DNA from: Vicinamibacteria bacterium
Lineage (GTDB): Bacteria; Acidobacteriota; Vicinamibacteria; Fen-336
DNA length: 64,000 nt
Assembly (NCBI GenBank): GCA_025994075.1
Contig: JAMQGV010000044.1
Location: 1-64,000, forward strand
Reading direction: 5' to 3'
Shown here: piece after piece, positions 56,964 through 64,000 of the stretch
How positions within the stretch are numbered: position 1 is the first letter of the stretch
Layout: every line of letters begins with the position of its first letter
The notes under the pieces: model-generated
Database searches by the model: none
Told to the model about the DNA's origin: nothing
What the model saw: the letters and a program-made list of their open reading frames with translations, nothing else
Translations under genes and position numbers: made by a program

Positions 56964-58229
56964 TCAACCTTCGCGGGCGCGGTCCCGCTGGCGGGCGAGG
57001 AAGCGGCGCAGCGGCTCGTTGGAGGTCAGCGCCCGCGCTTCCTCCCAGGCCTTCGCGGCCTCGTCACGGCGCCCCAGCCGGTCGAGGAAGAAGCCGCGCG
57101 CAGCGTGACGCGGGGCGTAGGCCCGCAGCGCCCGCTGCGCTCCGAGCGCGTCGACCGCGTCGAGCCCGGCCTGCGCCCCGTCGCGCTGGCCGATCGCGAT
57201 CGCCCGGTTGAGTGCCGCCACGGGCGAGGGCTGGAGCTCGAGCAGCAGGTCGTACAGGTGGACGATCTGCGACTCCGCTCGGCACCCGAACCCGTCGGCC
57301 GCGTGGAGGCCCGCGATCTCCGCCTCGAGGTGGTACGCCGTGAGTTTCTCGCCGCGGGCCGAGGCGCGCAGTCGCGCCACGCCGCGTGCCACGAGGCCGC
57401 GGTCCCACAGGCCGCGGTCCTGGTCGGCGAGCAGCAGCAGCTCGCCCGTCGCGTCGCGTCGCGCGCGCAGGCGCGAGGCCTGGAACAGCAGCAGCGCACA
57501 CAACGCGTCCGCCTCCGGGGCCGCGGTCGCCGGGTGGTCGGCGATCCGTTCGGCGAGCCGGATCGCCTCCCGGCACACGTCTTCCCGCACCACGTCGGCG
57601 CCGGCGTGCGGCGCGTAGCCCTCGTTGAACATCAGGTAGAGGGCGGCCAGCGCCGCGTCGCGCCGCGGCGCCAGCTCCACGCCCGCGGGGATCGCCAGGG
57701 CGACCCCCGCCTCGCCCAGGCGCTGCCGGGCGCGCACCAGACGCTGCGCCATCGCCTCCTCACCGACCAGGAACGCTCGCGCGACCTCCGTCACCGCGAA
57801 GCCGCAGGCCGTCTTCAGCGTCAGCGCCACCTGGGCGGCCGGCGGCAGCGCCGGGTGGCAGCACGCGAACACCAGCGCCAGCGCGTCGTCGCGCAACTCG
57901 CCCGCGAAGGCGGGATCGGCCGCGGCGAACCCGGGCACCGCGACCGCGGCCCGCTCCAGCTCCGCTTCCCGCCGTTGCCAGCGTTTCGCGCGCCGCAGGC
58001 GGTCCAGCAGCCGGTTCTTCGCGACCTGGATCAGCCACGCGCGCGGGTTGTCCGGCCGACCCTGGAACGGCCAGCGTCGCAGCGCCAGCAGCAGCGCGTC
58101 CTGGACCGCGTCCTCGACGGCCTCGAGCTGGTCGAAGCCGAAGATGCGGCACAAGGTGGCGACCATCTGCCCGGCGTGGTGCCGGAACAGATGGTCGAGT
58201 TCCGCCTGCGTTGCGTCTGGCCCCGTCAC
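56964..58229 (-). CDS. ECF42-type RNA polymerase sigma factor
   Basis: 421 residues. The N-terminal sigma2/sigma4 regions (DQLEAVEDAVQDALLLALRR; NPRAWLIQVAKNRLLDRLRR; ALTLKTACGFAVTEVARAFL with the helix-turn-helix) are followed by a C-terminal extension of about 200 residues with TPR-like helices (DUF6596; LYDLLLELQPSPVAALNRAI). This length and tail define group ECF42. Its GTG overlaps the stop of the DGPF (YCII) gene, its usual partner. The likely target promoter is the one in front of that gene. Cytoplasmic. Confidence 0.93.
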   Translation of the reverse strand: MTGPDATQAELDHLFRHHAGQMVATLCRIFGFDQLEAVEDAVQDALLLALRRWPFQGRPDNPRAWLIQVAKNRLLDRLRRAKRWQRREAELERAAVAVPGFAAADPAFAGELRDDALALVFACCHPALPPAAQVALTLKTACGFAVTEVARAFLVGEEAMAQRLVRARQRLGEAGVALAIPAGVELAPRRDAALAALYLMFNEGYAPHAGADVVREDVCREAIRLAERIADHPATAAPEADALCALLLFQASRLRARRDATGELLLLADQDRGLWDRGLVARGVARLRASARGEKLTAYHLEAEIAGLHAADGFGCRAESQIVHLYDLLLELQPSPVAALNRAIAIGQRDGAQAGLDAVDALGAQRALRAYAPRHAARGFFLDRLGRRDEAAKAWEEARALTSNEPLRRFLARQRDRAREG

Positions 58230-58585
58230 TCCGCGCCCGTGGGCTCCACCTGGCGCAGCTCGATTCGGCCGCCGTACTTGAGGTGGGGGCAGCCCTTCGC
58301 GAGTTCGACCGCGTCGTCGTAGTCGCGGGCTTCGACCGTGAAGTAGCCGCCGATCACTTCGGCCGCCTCGGCGAACGGGCCGTCGACGACCTTCAGGTCG
58401 GCACCGAAGCCGCTGAGGTGGCGGCCGCCTTCGTCGCGCAGCTTCTCGCCGCCGGCAAGGCGCCCCTGCTTCTCGAGCGCCTCCCGCCAGGCGACGTATT
58501 CGCCGATCACCTGCTCCATCTGCTCCGGCGTCACGTCCGCGAAGCTCGCCGGGTTCTCGTGCAGCAACAGCATGAACTGGGCCAA
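58226..58585 (-). CDS. DGPF/YCII-domain protein linked to ECF42
   Basis: 119 residues: FMLLLHENPASFADVTPEQM, then the DGPF motif VVDGPFAEAAEVIGGYF and a YCII-like ending (LAKGCPHLKYGGRIELR). DGPF proteins are the conserved co-operon partners and targets of ECF42 sigma factors; their biochemical role is not established. The TTG start at 58585 has AGGAGG five bases upstream. Confidence 0.9.
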   Translation of the reverse strand: MAQFMLLLHENPASFADVTPEQMEQVIGEYVAWREALEKQGRLAGGEKLRDEGGRHLSGFGADLKVVDGPFAEAAEVIGGYFTVEARDYDDAVELAKGCPHLKYGGRIELRQVEPTGAE

Positions 58586-58625
58586 CGTTCCTCCTCGGGG
58601 CCGGATCGGCCCGCTTCGAGCACTA

Positions 58626-58652
58626 GACGCCCGGGGTCGCTCGCGGACGACA
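58626..58652 (-). promoter_or_regulatory. Predicted ECF42 promoter
   Basis: On the minus strand TGTCGT (58652-58647) and CGTC (58629-58626) are 17 bases apart. This matches the TGTCGA / CGTC motif that I remember for ECF42 sigma factors, with one mismatch. It lies about 40 bases upstream of the DGPF gene, so the operon is probably autoregulated. Confidence 0.55.
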
Positions 58653-58730
58653 CGCCGCCGCGATTATTCTTCGACCTTCCCGATGTCGTCTCCGGCCATG
58701 CCCGTTCGTCTACCCCGCGGAGGTGGAGAA

Positions 58731-59246
58731 ATGATTCGACCGACCCCGGCCGCTTTGGCCCTGCTGTTGCTGGCCGCGCCCGCTCTCGCGCAGGCCCCGG
58801 CTCCCGCCACCGCGGCGCCCGCCGCGACGCCCGCAGCGTCCGCCCGCGTCGAGGACATGGCCTGGCTCGCCGGCCACTGGCGTGGCGAAGGCCTCGGCGG
58901 ACAGGTGGAGGAGTTCTGGACCGAGCCCCAGGCCGGCCAGATGATCGGGCTGTTCCGACTCGTCAAGGACGGCAAGCTGGTCTTCAGCGAGCACATGGCG
59001 CTGGTCGTCGAACCGTCCGGCGCGCTGGTGATGAAGGTCAAGCACTTCACCCCCGAGTTCGTCGGCTGGGAGGACAAGGAAGGAGCGGTGCGCTTCGTGT
59101 TCGAAGAAGTGACGCCCGGCTTCGCCCGCTCGAAGGCGCTGACGATCCGGCGCGACGGCGACCGGCTCGACTTCGCCCTGCGCCTGCGCCGCGGCGAAGA
59201 GGTCCGCGAGGAGCCGATCCGCATGACCCGCGTGCGCCAGCCGTGA
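58731..59246 (+). CDS. Exported DUF6265-type protein
   Basis: 171 residues. Signal peptide (PAALALLLLAAPALAQAPAP), an Ala/Pro-rich linker, then a small beta-rich domain (DMAWLAGHWRGEGLGGQVEE; MIGLFRLVKDGKLVFSEHMA; DRLDFALRLRRGEEV). This matches DUF6265, a lipocalin-like exported family of unknown function. GGAGG lies close before the ATG. The divergent sigma factor operon shares its upstream region. Confidence 0.8.
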   Translation: MIRPTPAALALLLLAAPALAQAPAPATAAPAATPAASARVEDMAWLAGHWRGEGLGGQVEEFWTEPQAGQMIGLFRLVKDGKLVFSEHMALVVEPSGALVMKVKHFTPEFVGWEDKEGAVRFVFEEVTPGFARSKALTIRRDGDRLDFALRLRRGEEVREEPIRMTRVRQP

Positions 59247-59250
59247 GGCG

Positions 59251-60489
59251 CTACTCGTAGCGCAGCGACTCGATCGGGTCGAGGGCGGCGGCGCGGGTCG
59301 CCGGGTAGAGGCCGGAGACGAGGCCGACGCCGACCGAGACGAGGGTCGCGAGCAGGATCGAGCCGAGCGTCACCACCGTCTCCCAGCCCGCCCACAGCGC
59401 GACACCTTTCGAGATCGCGACGCCCATCACCACGCCGAGCAGGCCGCCGGTCGCCGCCAGGGTGAAGGCCTCGATCACGAACTGGTTGCGGATGTCCTTG
59501 CGGGTGGCGCCGATCGCGCGGCGGATGCCGATCTCGCGGGTGCGCTCCATCACCGTCGCCAGCATGATGTTCATGATGCCGATGCCGCCGACCAGCAGCG
59601 AGATGCCGGCGATCGAGCCCATCACCAGGTCGAACAGGCGCTGGGTGCGGCGGCTCTGTTCCAGCAGCGCCTCGGGCACCACCAGCGCGAAGTCCTTCGC
59701 GCCGCCGTGCAGGCGCAGCAGCAGCGTCTCGATCGCCGCCGCGGCGAGTTGCGGCGGGTGTCCGGGCTCCATCTCCACGACCAGTTCGTCGAGCGCGCTG
59801 CGCAGCGGCGGCGCCGCGAACTTGCGCTGGGCCGTGGTCACGGGCAGGTAGACGTCGTCGGCGGTGGAGGCGAGCGTCACGCCTTGCACCTCGCGGCCGG
59901 CGCCGCGCGCCTGGCCGAGCACGCCGACGACCGTCAGCCAGCGCTCGTTGACCTTGAGGGCGCGGCCGAGCGCGGGGCCGAAGCCGAACAGCTCGCGGCG
60001 CGCGTTTTCGCCGATCACGCAGACCTGGGCGAACTCGGCCTCGTCGCGCGCGTCGAAGAAGCGGCCCTCGAGCAGCGTGAGCCGTTGCAGATCGAAGTAG
60101 CCGGGCGAGACGCCGAAGACGCGCGGCTTCGCGCGGCCGGCCTCGCCGAGGACCTTGTAGGTCTCCACGACCGACTTCTGGGCGACGCGGGCCACGCCCG
60201 GCACCGCCTCGGCGATCGCGCGGGCGTCGCGCTCGGAGAGGCCCACCGAGGAGCGGCGCAGCTCGAGCAGCTCGTTGTCGCGGGCCGGCTCGCGCACCTG
60301 CACGACGACGTTGCGCACGCCCATCGCGTCGATCAGCAGCATCGCCTGGGCCTCGGCGCCGGCGCCGATCGAGAGCATCGCGATCACGGCGCCGACGCCG
60401 AAGATCATGCCGAGCATGGTCAGGAACGCGCGCAGGCGCTGGGCGCGCAGGCTGTCGATGCCGCTCTGGAGCGCCTCGCGCAGGTCCAT
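59251..60489 (-). CDS. MacB/FtsX-type ABC transporter permease
   Basis: 412 residues. One N-terminal helix (RAFLTMLGMIFGVGAVIAML), a large MacB periplasmic core, and three C-terminal helices (SIAGISLLVGGIGIMNIMLA, EIGIRRAIGATRKDIRNQFV loop). It is the last gene of an operon with three HlyD-type adaptors and overlaps the preceding one by one base (TGATG). No ATPase gene is in the window; one may follow upstream of the window end. Substrate unknown. Confidence 0.93.
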   Translation of the reverse strand: MDLREALQSGIDSLRAQRLRAFLTMLGMIFGVGAVIAMLSIGAGAEAQAMLLIDAMGVRNVVVQVREPARDNELLELRRSSVGLSERDARAIAEAVPGVARVAQKSVVETYKVLGEAGRAKPRVFGVSPGYFDLQRLTLLEGRFFDARDEAEFAQVCVIGENARRELFGFGPALGRALKVNERWLTVVGVLGQARGAGREVQGVTLASTADDVYLPVTTAQRKFAAPPLRSALDELVVEMEPGHPPQLAAAAIETLLLRLHGGAKDFALVVPEALLEQSRRTQRLFDLVMGSIAGISLLVGGIGIMNIMLATVMERTREIGIRRAIGATRKDIRNQFVIEAFTLAATGGLLGVVMGVAISKGVALWAGWETVVTLGSILLATLVSVGVGLVSGLYPATRAAALDPIESLRYE

Positions 60490-61769
60490 CAGCGGCCCCC
60501 GTTGCCGGTGGCGGCCGGGGCCGCGGCGCCGTTCGTGCCTGCAGGCGCCGCGGCGCCGGTGGCCGTGCGGCGCGGATCGGCCAGCGCGACGCGGTCGCCG
60601 GGAGCGAGCCCGATGAGCACCTGGACCCGGCCCAGGCTGCCGCCGCCGAGGGTGACGTCCTGTTCGCGCAGTTCGCCGCCGTCGGCCTTCAGCACGTAAC
60701 GCCGCCCGTCCTTCTGGAACAGCGCCCCGCGCGGCACCCACACCGCGTCGGCGATCTCGGCCAGCAGGATCCGGGCGCGCACCCGCTGGCCCGGCTTGAC
60801 CCGCTGGCCGGCGTCCGCGGGCAGGTCGAGCCAGGTCTCGAAGTACTTGACCGGGGAGCCGCGCTCGCGCGACTTGGCCAGCGCGTCGACGCGCTTGACC
60901 TTCGCCTCGTAGACGAGTCCCGGCTGGCCCTCGACCTCGAGCCGCGCCGAGCGGCCGACCTCGAGGCCCGAGGCGTCGCCCTCCAGCACGAACACCCGCG
61001 CCTCGAGCTGGGAGAGGTCGGGGATCTCGGCGATCGTCTGGCCCGGCCACACGGTGTCGCCGACGCTCAGCGAGTCGCCCCGCCAGTTGGCCGGGAACAC
61101 CAGGATGCCGTCGTGGGGCGCGCCCACGCGCAGCGCGCCGAGACCCTTCTCGGCCAGCCGCAGCTTCATCTCGGCCTTGCGCCGCTCGATCGCGACCAGC
61201 TCCAGGTCGGCGGCGGTCAGCTCGCGGCTGGTCTCCTGGCGCTCGCCGGTGGCGGTCAGCCGCCGCTCGATCAGGTCGCGGTCGAGCTGGCCTTCGACGA
61301 TCTGGTTGCGCGAGAAGATGCGCTCGTCGTCCGGCGCCACGTCGCGGGCCCGCTCGAGTTCGTCCCGCGTCACGCCCAGGTCGAGATCGAGGCCGCGCTG
61401 CTTCTGCTCGGCCTCGGCGCGGGTCTTGTCGCGCTTGCTGTCGGCCGAGCTGCGGTCGGCCCGCGAGTCGAGCGCGTCCTTCTCCAGGTCGGCAGGGTCG
61501 AACGAGAGCACCACGTCGCCCTTCGCCACCGGTCCCGGCGGCGCCAGCCACGACACCCGCATCGACATGTTCAGGTCGGCGGGAACGGAGATCGGCGTCT
61601 TACGCACGGCGTCGAGCCAGCCGCTGGCCAGGATCTCGTTGCGCAGCGTGGAGCGCTCGACGACGTGCAGCACGACGTCCGGCTCGCGCGCGGCGCGGAC
61701 CGCAACCCATCCCGCGAGACCGAGGGCCAGGGCTGCCGCCAACCCGAGCGTCAGCCGCCGCCGCCTCAC
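60489..61769 (-). CDS. HlyD-type periplasmic adaptor (1)
   Basis: 426 residues. N-terminal membrane anchor (LTLGLAAALALGLAGWVAVR), barrel-sandwich half-motif (LVVERSTLRNE-like), long coiled-coil hairpin (residues about 110-220), lipoyl-like return (GILVFPANWRGDSLSVGDTV) and a beta-barrel (GQRVKPGQRVRARILLAEIA). It should bridge the permease to an outer-membrane channel. The GTG overlaps the stop of the next adaptor gene (GTGA). The tail is Ala/Pro/Gly-rich. Confidence 0.9.
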   Translation of the reverse strand: MRRRRLTLGLAAALALGLAGWVAVRAAREPDVVLHVVERSTLRNEILASGWLDAVRKTPISVPADLNMSMRVSWLAPPGPVAKGDVVLSFDPADLEKDALDSRADRSSADSKRDKTRAEAEQKQRGLDLDLGVTRDELERARDVAPDDERIFSRNQIVEGQLDRDLIERRLTATGERQETSRELTAADLELVAIERRKAEMKLRLAEKGLGALRVGAPHDGILVFPANWRGDSLSVGDTVWPGQTIAEIPDLSQLEARVFVLEGDASGLEVGRSARLEVEGQPGLVYEAKVKRVDALAKSRERGSPVKYFETWLDLPADAGQRVKPGQRVRARILLAEIADAVWVPRGALFQKDGRRYVLKADGGELREQDVTLGGGSLGRVQVLIGLAPGDRVALADPRRTATGAAAPAGTNGAAAPAATGNGGR

Positions 61770-63007
61770 GCCCCGGCCTCCGGCTCGGCGAGGGCCACGA
61801 CATCGCCTTCGTCGAGGCCGGCCCGGACCTCGACCCGACCGCGCCCGATGCGGCCGAGTTCCACGGGCTCGGCGCGGAAGCCGCGCCAGCCGCGGACGTG
61901 GACGACGGGGCCCGTGGCGCGGAAGAACACGGCCTCGCGCGGGATCTGGAGCACGGCCGGGTGGCGCGCGATCTCGATCTCGCCCCGGAAGCGCATCGCG
62001 GGCCGCAGCGCGGGGTCGGGCTTCGCCATCGCCAGCTCGACGCGGAAGACCTTGGAGGGAACCCGCGGCGACTTGCGGCGCACCGCGCGGCCGATGCGGG
62101 CGACCGTCGCCTCGAAATCGCGGTCGGGCAGCGCCTCCAGGCGCAGCGTGACGCGCTGGCCGGGAGCGATCGCGCCGCCGTCGGCCTCGTCGACGTCGCC
62201 TTCACCGCGCAGCCGCGTCAGGTCGGGCAGCGCGATCAGCTTCTCGCCCCACCACACGGTGTCGCCGACCTTCTTCTTCTCGTCGCGCCAGCCCGTCTTG
62301 TAGACGACGATGCCGTCCTGCGGCGCGCGCACGGTCATCCGCTCGATCGACTCGCGCAAGCTCGCCACCCGGCCGGCCGCGCGGTCGCGCTGGCTGCCCA
62401 GCGACCGCAGCGAGGCCTCTTCGGCCGCGTCCACCGCCGCGCGCCGACCCTCGAGGCTCGCCACCTCCTTCTCTGCGAGTTCGAGCTCGAGGGCCGCGTC
62501 CTTCGCCTCGTTGCGCGAGCGAAGCTCGTCGGGGATCTCGGCCTTCATCCGCGCCTTCTGCAGCCGTGAACGCGCCTCGGCGAGCTGCAGGTCCAGCTCG
62601 CGGCGTTTCTCGTCGGCCTCGATCCGGCCGCGCTCGATCTTCTGGGTGGCCTCCTCGAACTCGGCCTGCTTCTCCTCCAGCCGTCGCTGCAGCGACGAGG
62701 GGTCGAAGCGCACGACCGGCTGGCCGGGCTTCACGGAGGCGCCTTCGTCGGCGAGGAAGGCGATCTTGTAGTCCCACAGGTCGGGCACGCCGGGCGGGCC
62801 GAGTTCGAGGCTGGCGGCCGAGGCGATCTCGCCCTCGATGTCGACGGTCTGGACGAGCTCGCCGCGGCTGGCTTCCGCGGTGGGCACCTCGGCGCCGCTG
62901 CCGCCGCCCCGGGCGCCTGCGGCGACGAGCACGACGGCGAGGCCGGCGAGGAGCGCCGCCCGGGGCCGGGCGCGCACGCGGGCGACGAGGTCAGCGAAGC
63001 GCGACAC
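61766..63007 (-). CDS. HlyD-type periplasmic adaptor (2)
   Basis: 413 residues of the same plan: anchor (RAALLAGLAVVLVAAGARGG), lipoyl half (PDLWDYKIAFLADEGASVKP), coiled coil (about 100-210), return RAPQDGIVVYKTGWRDEKKK, and barrel (ALRPAMRFRGEIEIARHPAV). It overlaps the adaptor gene upstream by 17 bases. GTG start at 63007. It differs from adaptor 1 enough to suggest hetero-oligomeric assembly rather than simple duplication. Confidence 0.9.
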   Translation of the reverse strand: MSRFADLVARVRARPRAALLAGLAVVLVAAGARGGGSGAEVPTAEASRGELVQTVDIEGEIASAASLELGPPGVPDLWDYKIAFLADEGASVKPGQPVVRFDPSSLQRRLEEKQAEFEEATQKIERGRIEADEKRRELDLQLAEARSRLQKARMKAEIPDELRSRNEAKDAALELELAEKEVASLEGRRAAVDAAEEASLRSLGSQRDRAAGRVASLRESIERMTVRAPQDGIVVYKTGWRDEKKKVGDTVWWGEKLIALPDLTRLRGEGDVDEADGGAIAPGQRVTLRLEALPDRDFEATVARIGRAVRRKSPRVPSKVFRVELAMAKPDPALRPAMRFRGEIEIARHPAVLQIPREAVFFRATGPVVHVRGWRGFRAEPVELGRIGRGRVEVRAGLDEGDVVALAEPEAGA

Positions 63008-64000
63008 GGTCGCCCTCCTGCAGTCCCTCGCGAACGACGCACTCCAGGGCCAGGCAGGTGGCGAGCGTCACGTCCGTCGTGCCGCCGCCCGGCCGCCGTG
63101 CCTGTGCCTGGTCTCCCTTCCAGGTGACCGCGCTGCGCGGCACGACCAGCACGTCCGCGAACACCTGGCGCACGACCTCGACCCGCGCCGACAGGCCCGG
63201 GCGCATCGAGCCCGGGTCGGTGCGCTGCAGCGAGACGCGGACCTTGAAGCCGCCGGCGTAGCGCGCGTCCTGGGCGACGGCGGCGACGTCTTCGACGCGG
63301 CCCGCGTGGACGCGGTCGAGCGCGGAGTCGAGGATCACGCGCGCGACTTGGCCCGGGCGGACGCGGCCGTCGTCGACCTCGGGCAGGTAACCCGCGACCT
63401 CGAGCAGGGAGAGGTCGGGCAGCGATGCGGCGCGCAGGCCGGGCCACAGCGTGTCGCCCACCTGCACGGGCCGGTCGTCGCGCGGGCTGCGCCCGAGCAG
63501 CACGACGCCGGGCCGCGGCGCCCGCAACTGCAGGCTGCGCAGCGACTCCTCGGCCTGGATCACCTCGCGCCGCGCCTTGTCGAGGGCGATGCGCTGCACG
63601 CTCAGCTCGGCCGCGCCGCCGCGATCGTGGGCCGCCAGCGCGAGGCGCGCCTTCTCGTGGGCGGCCTCGGCCGCGACCAGCGCCTGCTGCTTCTCGTGCC
63701 ACTCCTTGCGCGAGCGCAGCTCCTGGGGGATCGCGGCCTCGACCCGGGCCTGCTCCAGCTCGACCGCGGTGCGCTCCAGCTCGAAGAGCTTGCTCGCGCG
63801 CTCGGCCTGGAGCGCGGACTCGCGCTGCTCGAGCGCGATCGCGGCCTGCACCGCCCGGGTGCGGTGCTCTTCCAGCGTGCTGCTGATGCGGCTGTTGTCG
63901 AGCTCGACCACCACGTCGCCGGCCGCGACCTCCGCGCCGTCTTCGGCGATCCACTGCACCTGCAGGCCGCCGCCCATGCCGGGAATGCGCGGCACGGCCA
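62991..64000 (-). CDS. HlyD-type periplasmic adaptor (3), N-terminus outside the window
   Basis: Third adaptor, open to the window edge. About 335 residues are visible: lipoyl half (GGGLQVQWIAEDGAEVAAGD), coiled coil (ALEQRESALQAERASKLFEL), return LRAPRPGVVLLGRSPRDDRP, and barrel (LLEVAGYLPEVDDGRVRPGQ; MRPGLSARVEVVRQVFADVL). The anchor lies beyond the window end. It is the most upstream visible gene of the operon, overlapping adaptor 2. Confidence 0.88.
   Translation of the reverse strand, partial: AVPRIPGMGGGLQVQWIAEDGAEVAAGDVVVELDNSRISSTLEEHRTRAVQAAIALEQRESALQAERASKLFELERTAVELEQARVEAAIPQELRSRKEWHEKQQALVAAEAAHEKARLALAAHDRGGAAELSVQRIALDKARREVIQAEESLRSLQLRAPRPGVVLLGRSPRDDRPVQVGDTLWPGLRAASLPDLSLLEVAGYLPEVDDGRVRPGQVARVILDSALDRVHAGRVEDVAAVAQDARYAGGFKVRVSLQRTDPGSMRPGLSARVEVVRQVFADVLVVPRSAVTWKGDQAQARRPGGGTTDVTLATCLALECVVREGLQEGDRVALR

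Overview
The window is very GC-rich, densely coded chromosomal DNA (intergenic gaps mostly under 150 bases), with no insertion sequence, phage gene or CRISPR array that I can see. Several gene types point to the phylum Acidobacteriota. These are a duplicated FtsX-type permease with the N-terminal extension of the 'acidobacterial duplicated orphan permease' family next to its PadR-type regulator, a large Oar-type TonB receptor, a Ser/Thr kinase-TolB-TPR protein, a sortilin-like BNR-repeat protein paired with a sodium symporter, and an outer membrane rich in TonB receptors, MCE and RlpA proteins. A class such as Thermoanaerobaculia is a guess from this gene mix, not a measurement.

Layout. 1-2400: 3' part of a TonB receptor and its terminator, then a decayed uroporphyrinogen-decarboxylase-like fragment. 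2754-5725: PadR/permease pair with a palindrome over the padR start. 5782-10634: operon Nudix - MoxR ATPase - DUF58 - DUF4129 membrane protein - beta-propeller protein, every junction overlapping by 1-4 bases. 10707-13270: phosphatase, TrpF-like enzyme, NTF2-like and DsbA-like exported proteins. 13293-14555: small membrane protein and AMP nucleosidase. 14609-20382: an overlapping operon with a pseudo-receiver/PATAN protein, a photoactive-yellow-protein-like PAS domain fused to a V4R domain, a 51-residue acidic protein, an SDR without its catalytic Tyr, a SRPBCC-epimerase fusion and an FAD oxidoreductase. 20383-22801: MCE lipid-transport operon without an ATPase. 22870-31738: exported protease, EttA, kinase, MreB-like protein, ATP-grasp enzyme and glycosyltransferase. 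31826-37445: sortilin-like protein, symporter, methyltransferase, tRNA-Val. 37502-43067: class A PBP, RlpA, TonB receptor, DUF937 protein. 43139-48803: two exported barrel-like proteins, a formylglycine-generating enzyme with its sulfatase, and a second sulfatase. 48905-52938: M14 peptidase and an ATP/ADP-translocase-type carrier. 52987-58585: OsmC, a sigma-54 activator, a DsbB-propeller fusion, and an ECF42-type sigma factor with its DGPF protein. 58731-64000: small exported protein, then a permease preceded by three HlyD-type adaptors, the last cut by the window end.

Most interesting: (1) the operon at 14609-20382, whose sensor keeps the Cys, Tyr and Glu that hold the p-coumaroyl chromophore in photoactive yellow protein, but fused to a V4R ligand-binding domain and co-transcribed with redox enzymes of the kind found in bacterial light-stress operons; this would be a light or small-molecule sensory system I do not recognise from the literature. 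(2) A readable sigma-54 circuit: activator gene, two GAGATCTC-centred palindromes, a TGGCACG-type promoter and osmC, in that order. (3) Repeated -10-like hexamers 5-11 bases before start codons with no Shine-Dalgarno sequence, suggesting common leaderless mRNAs.
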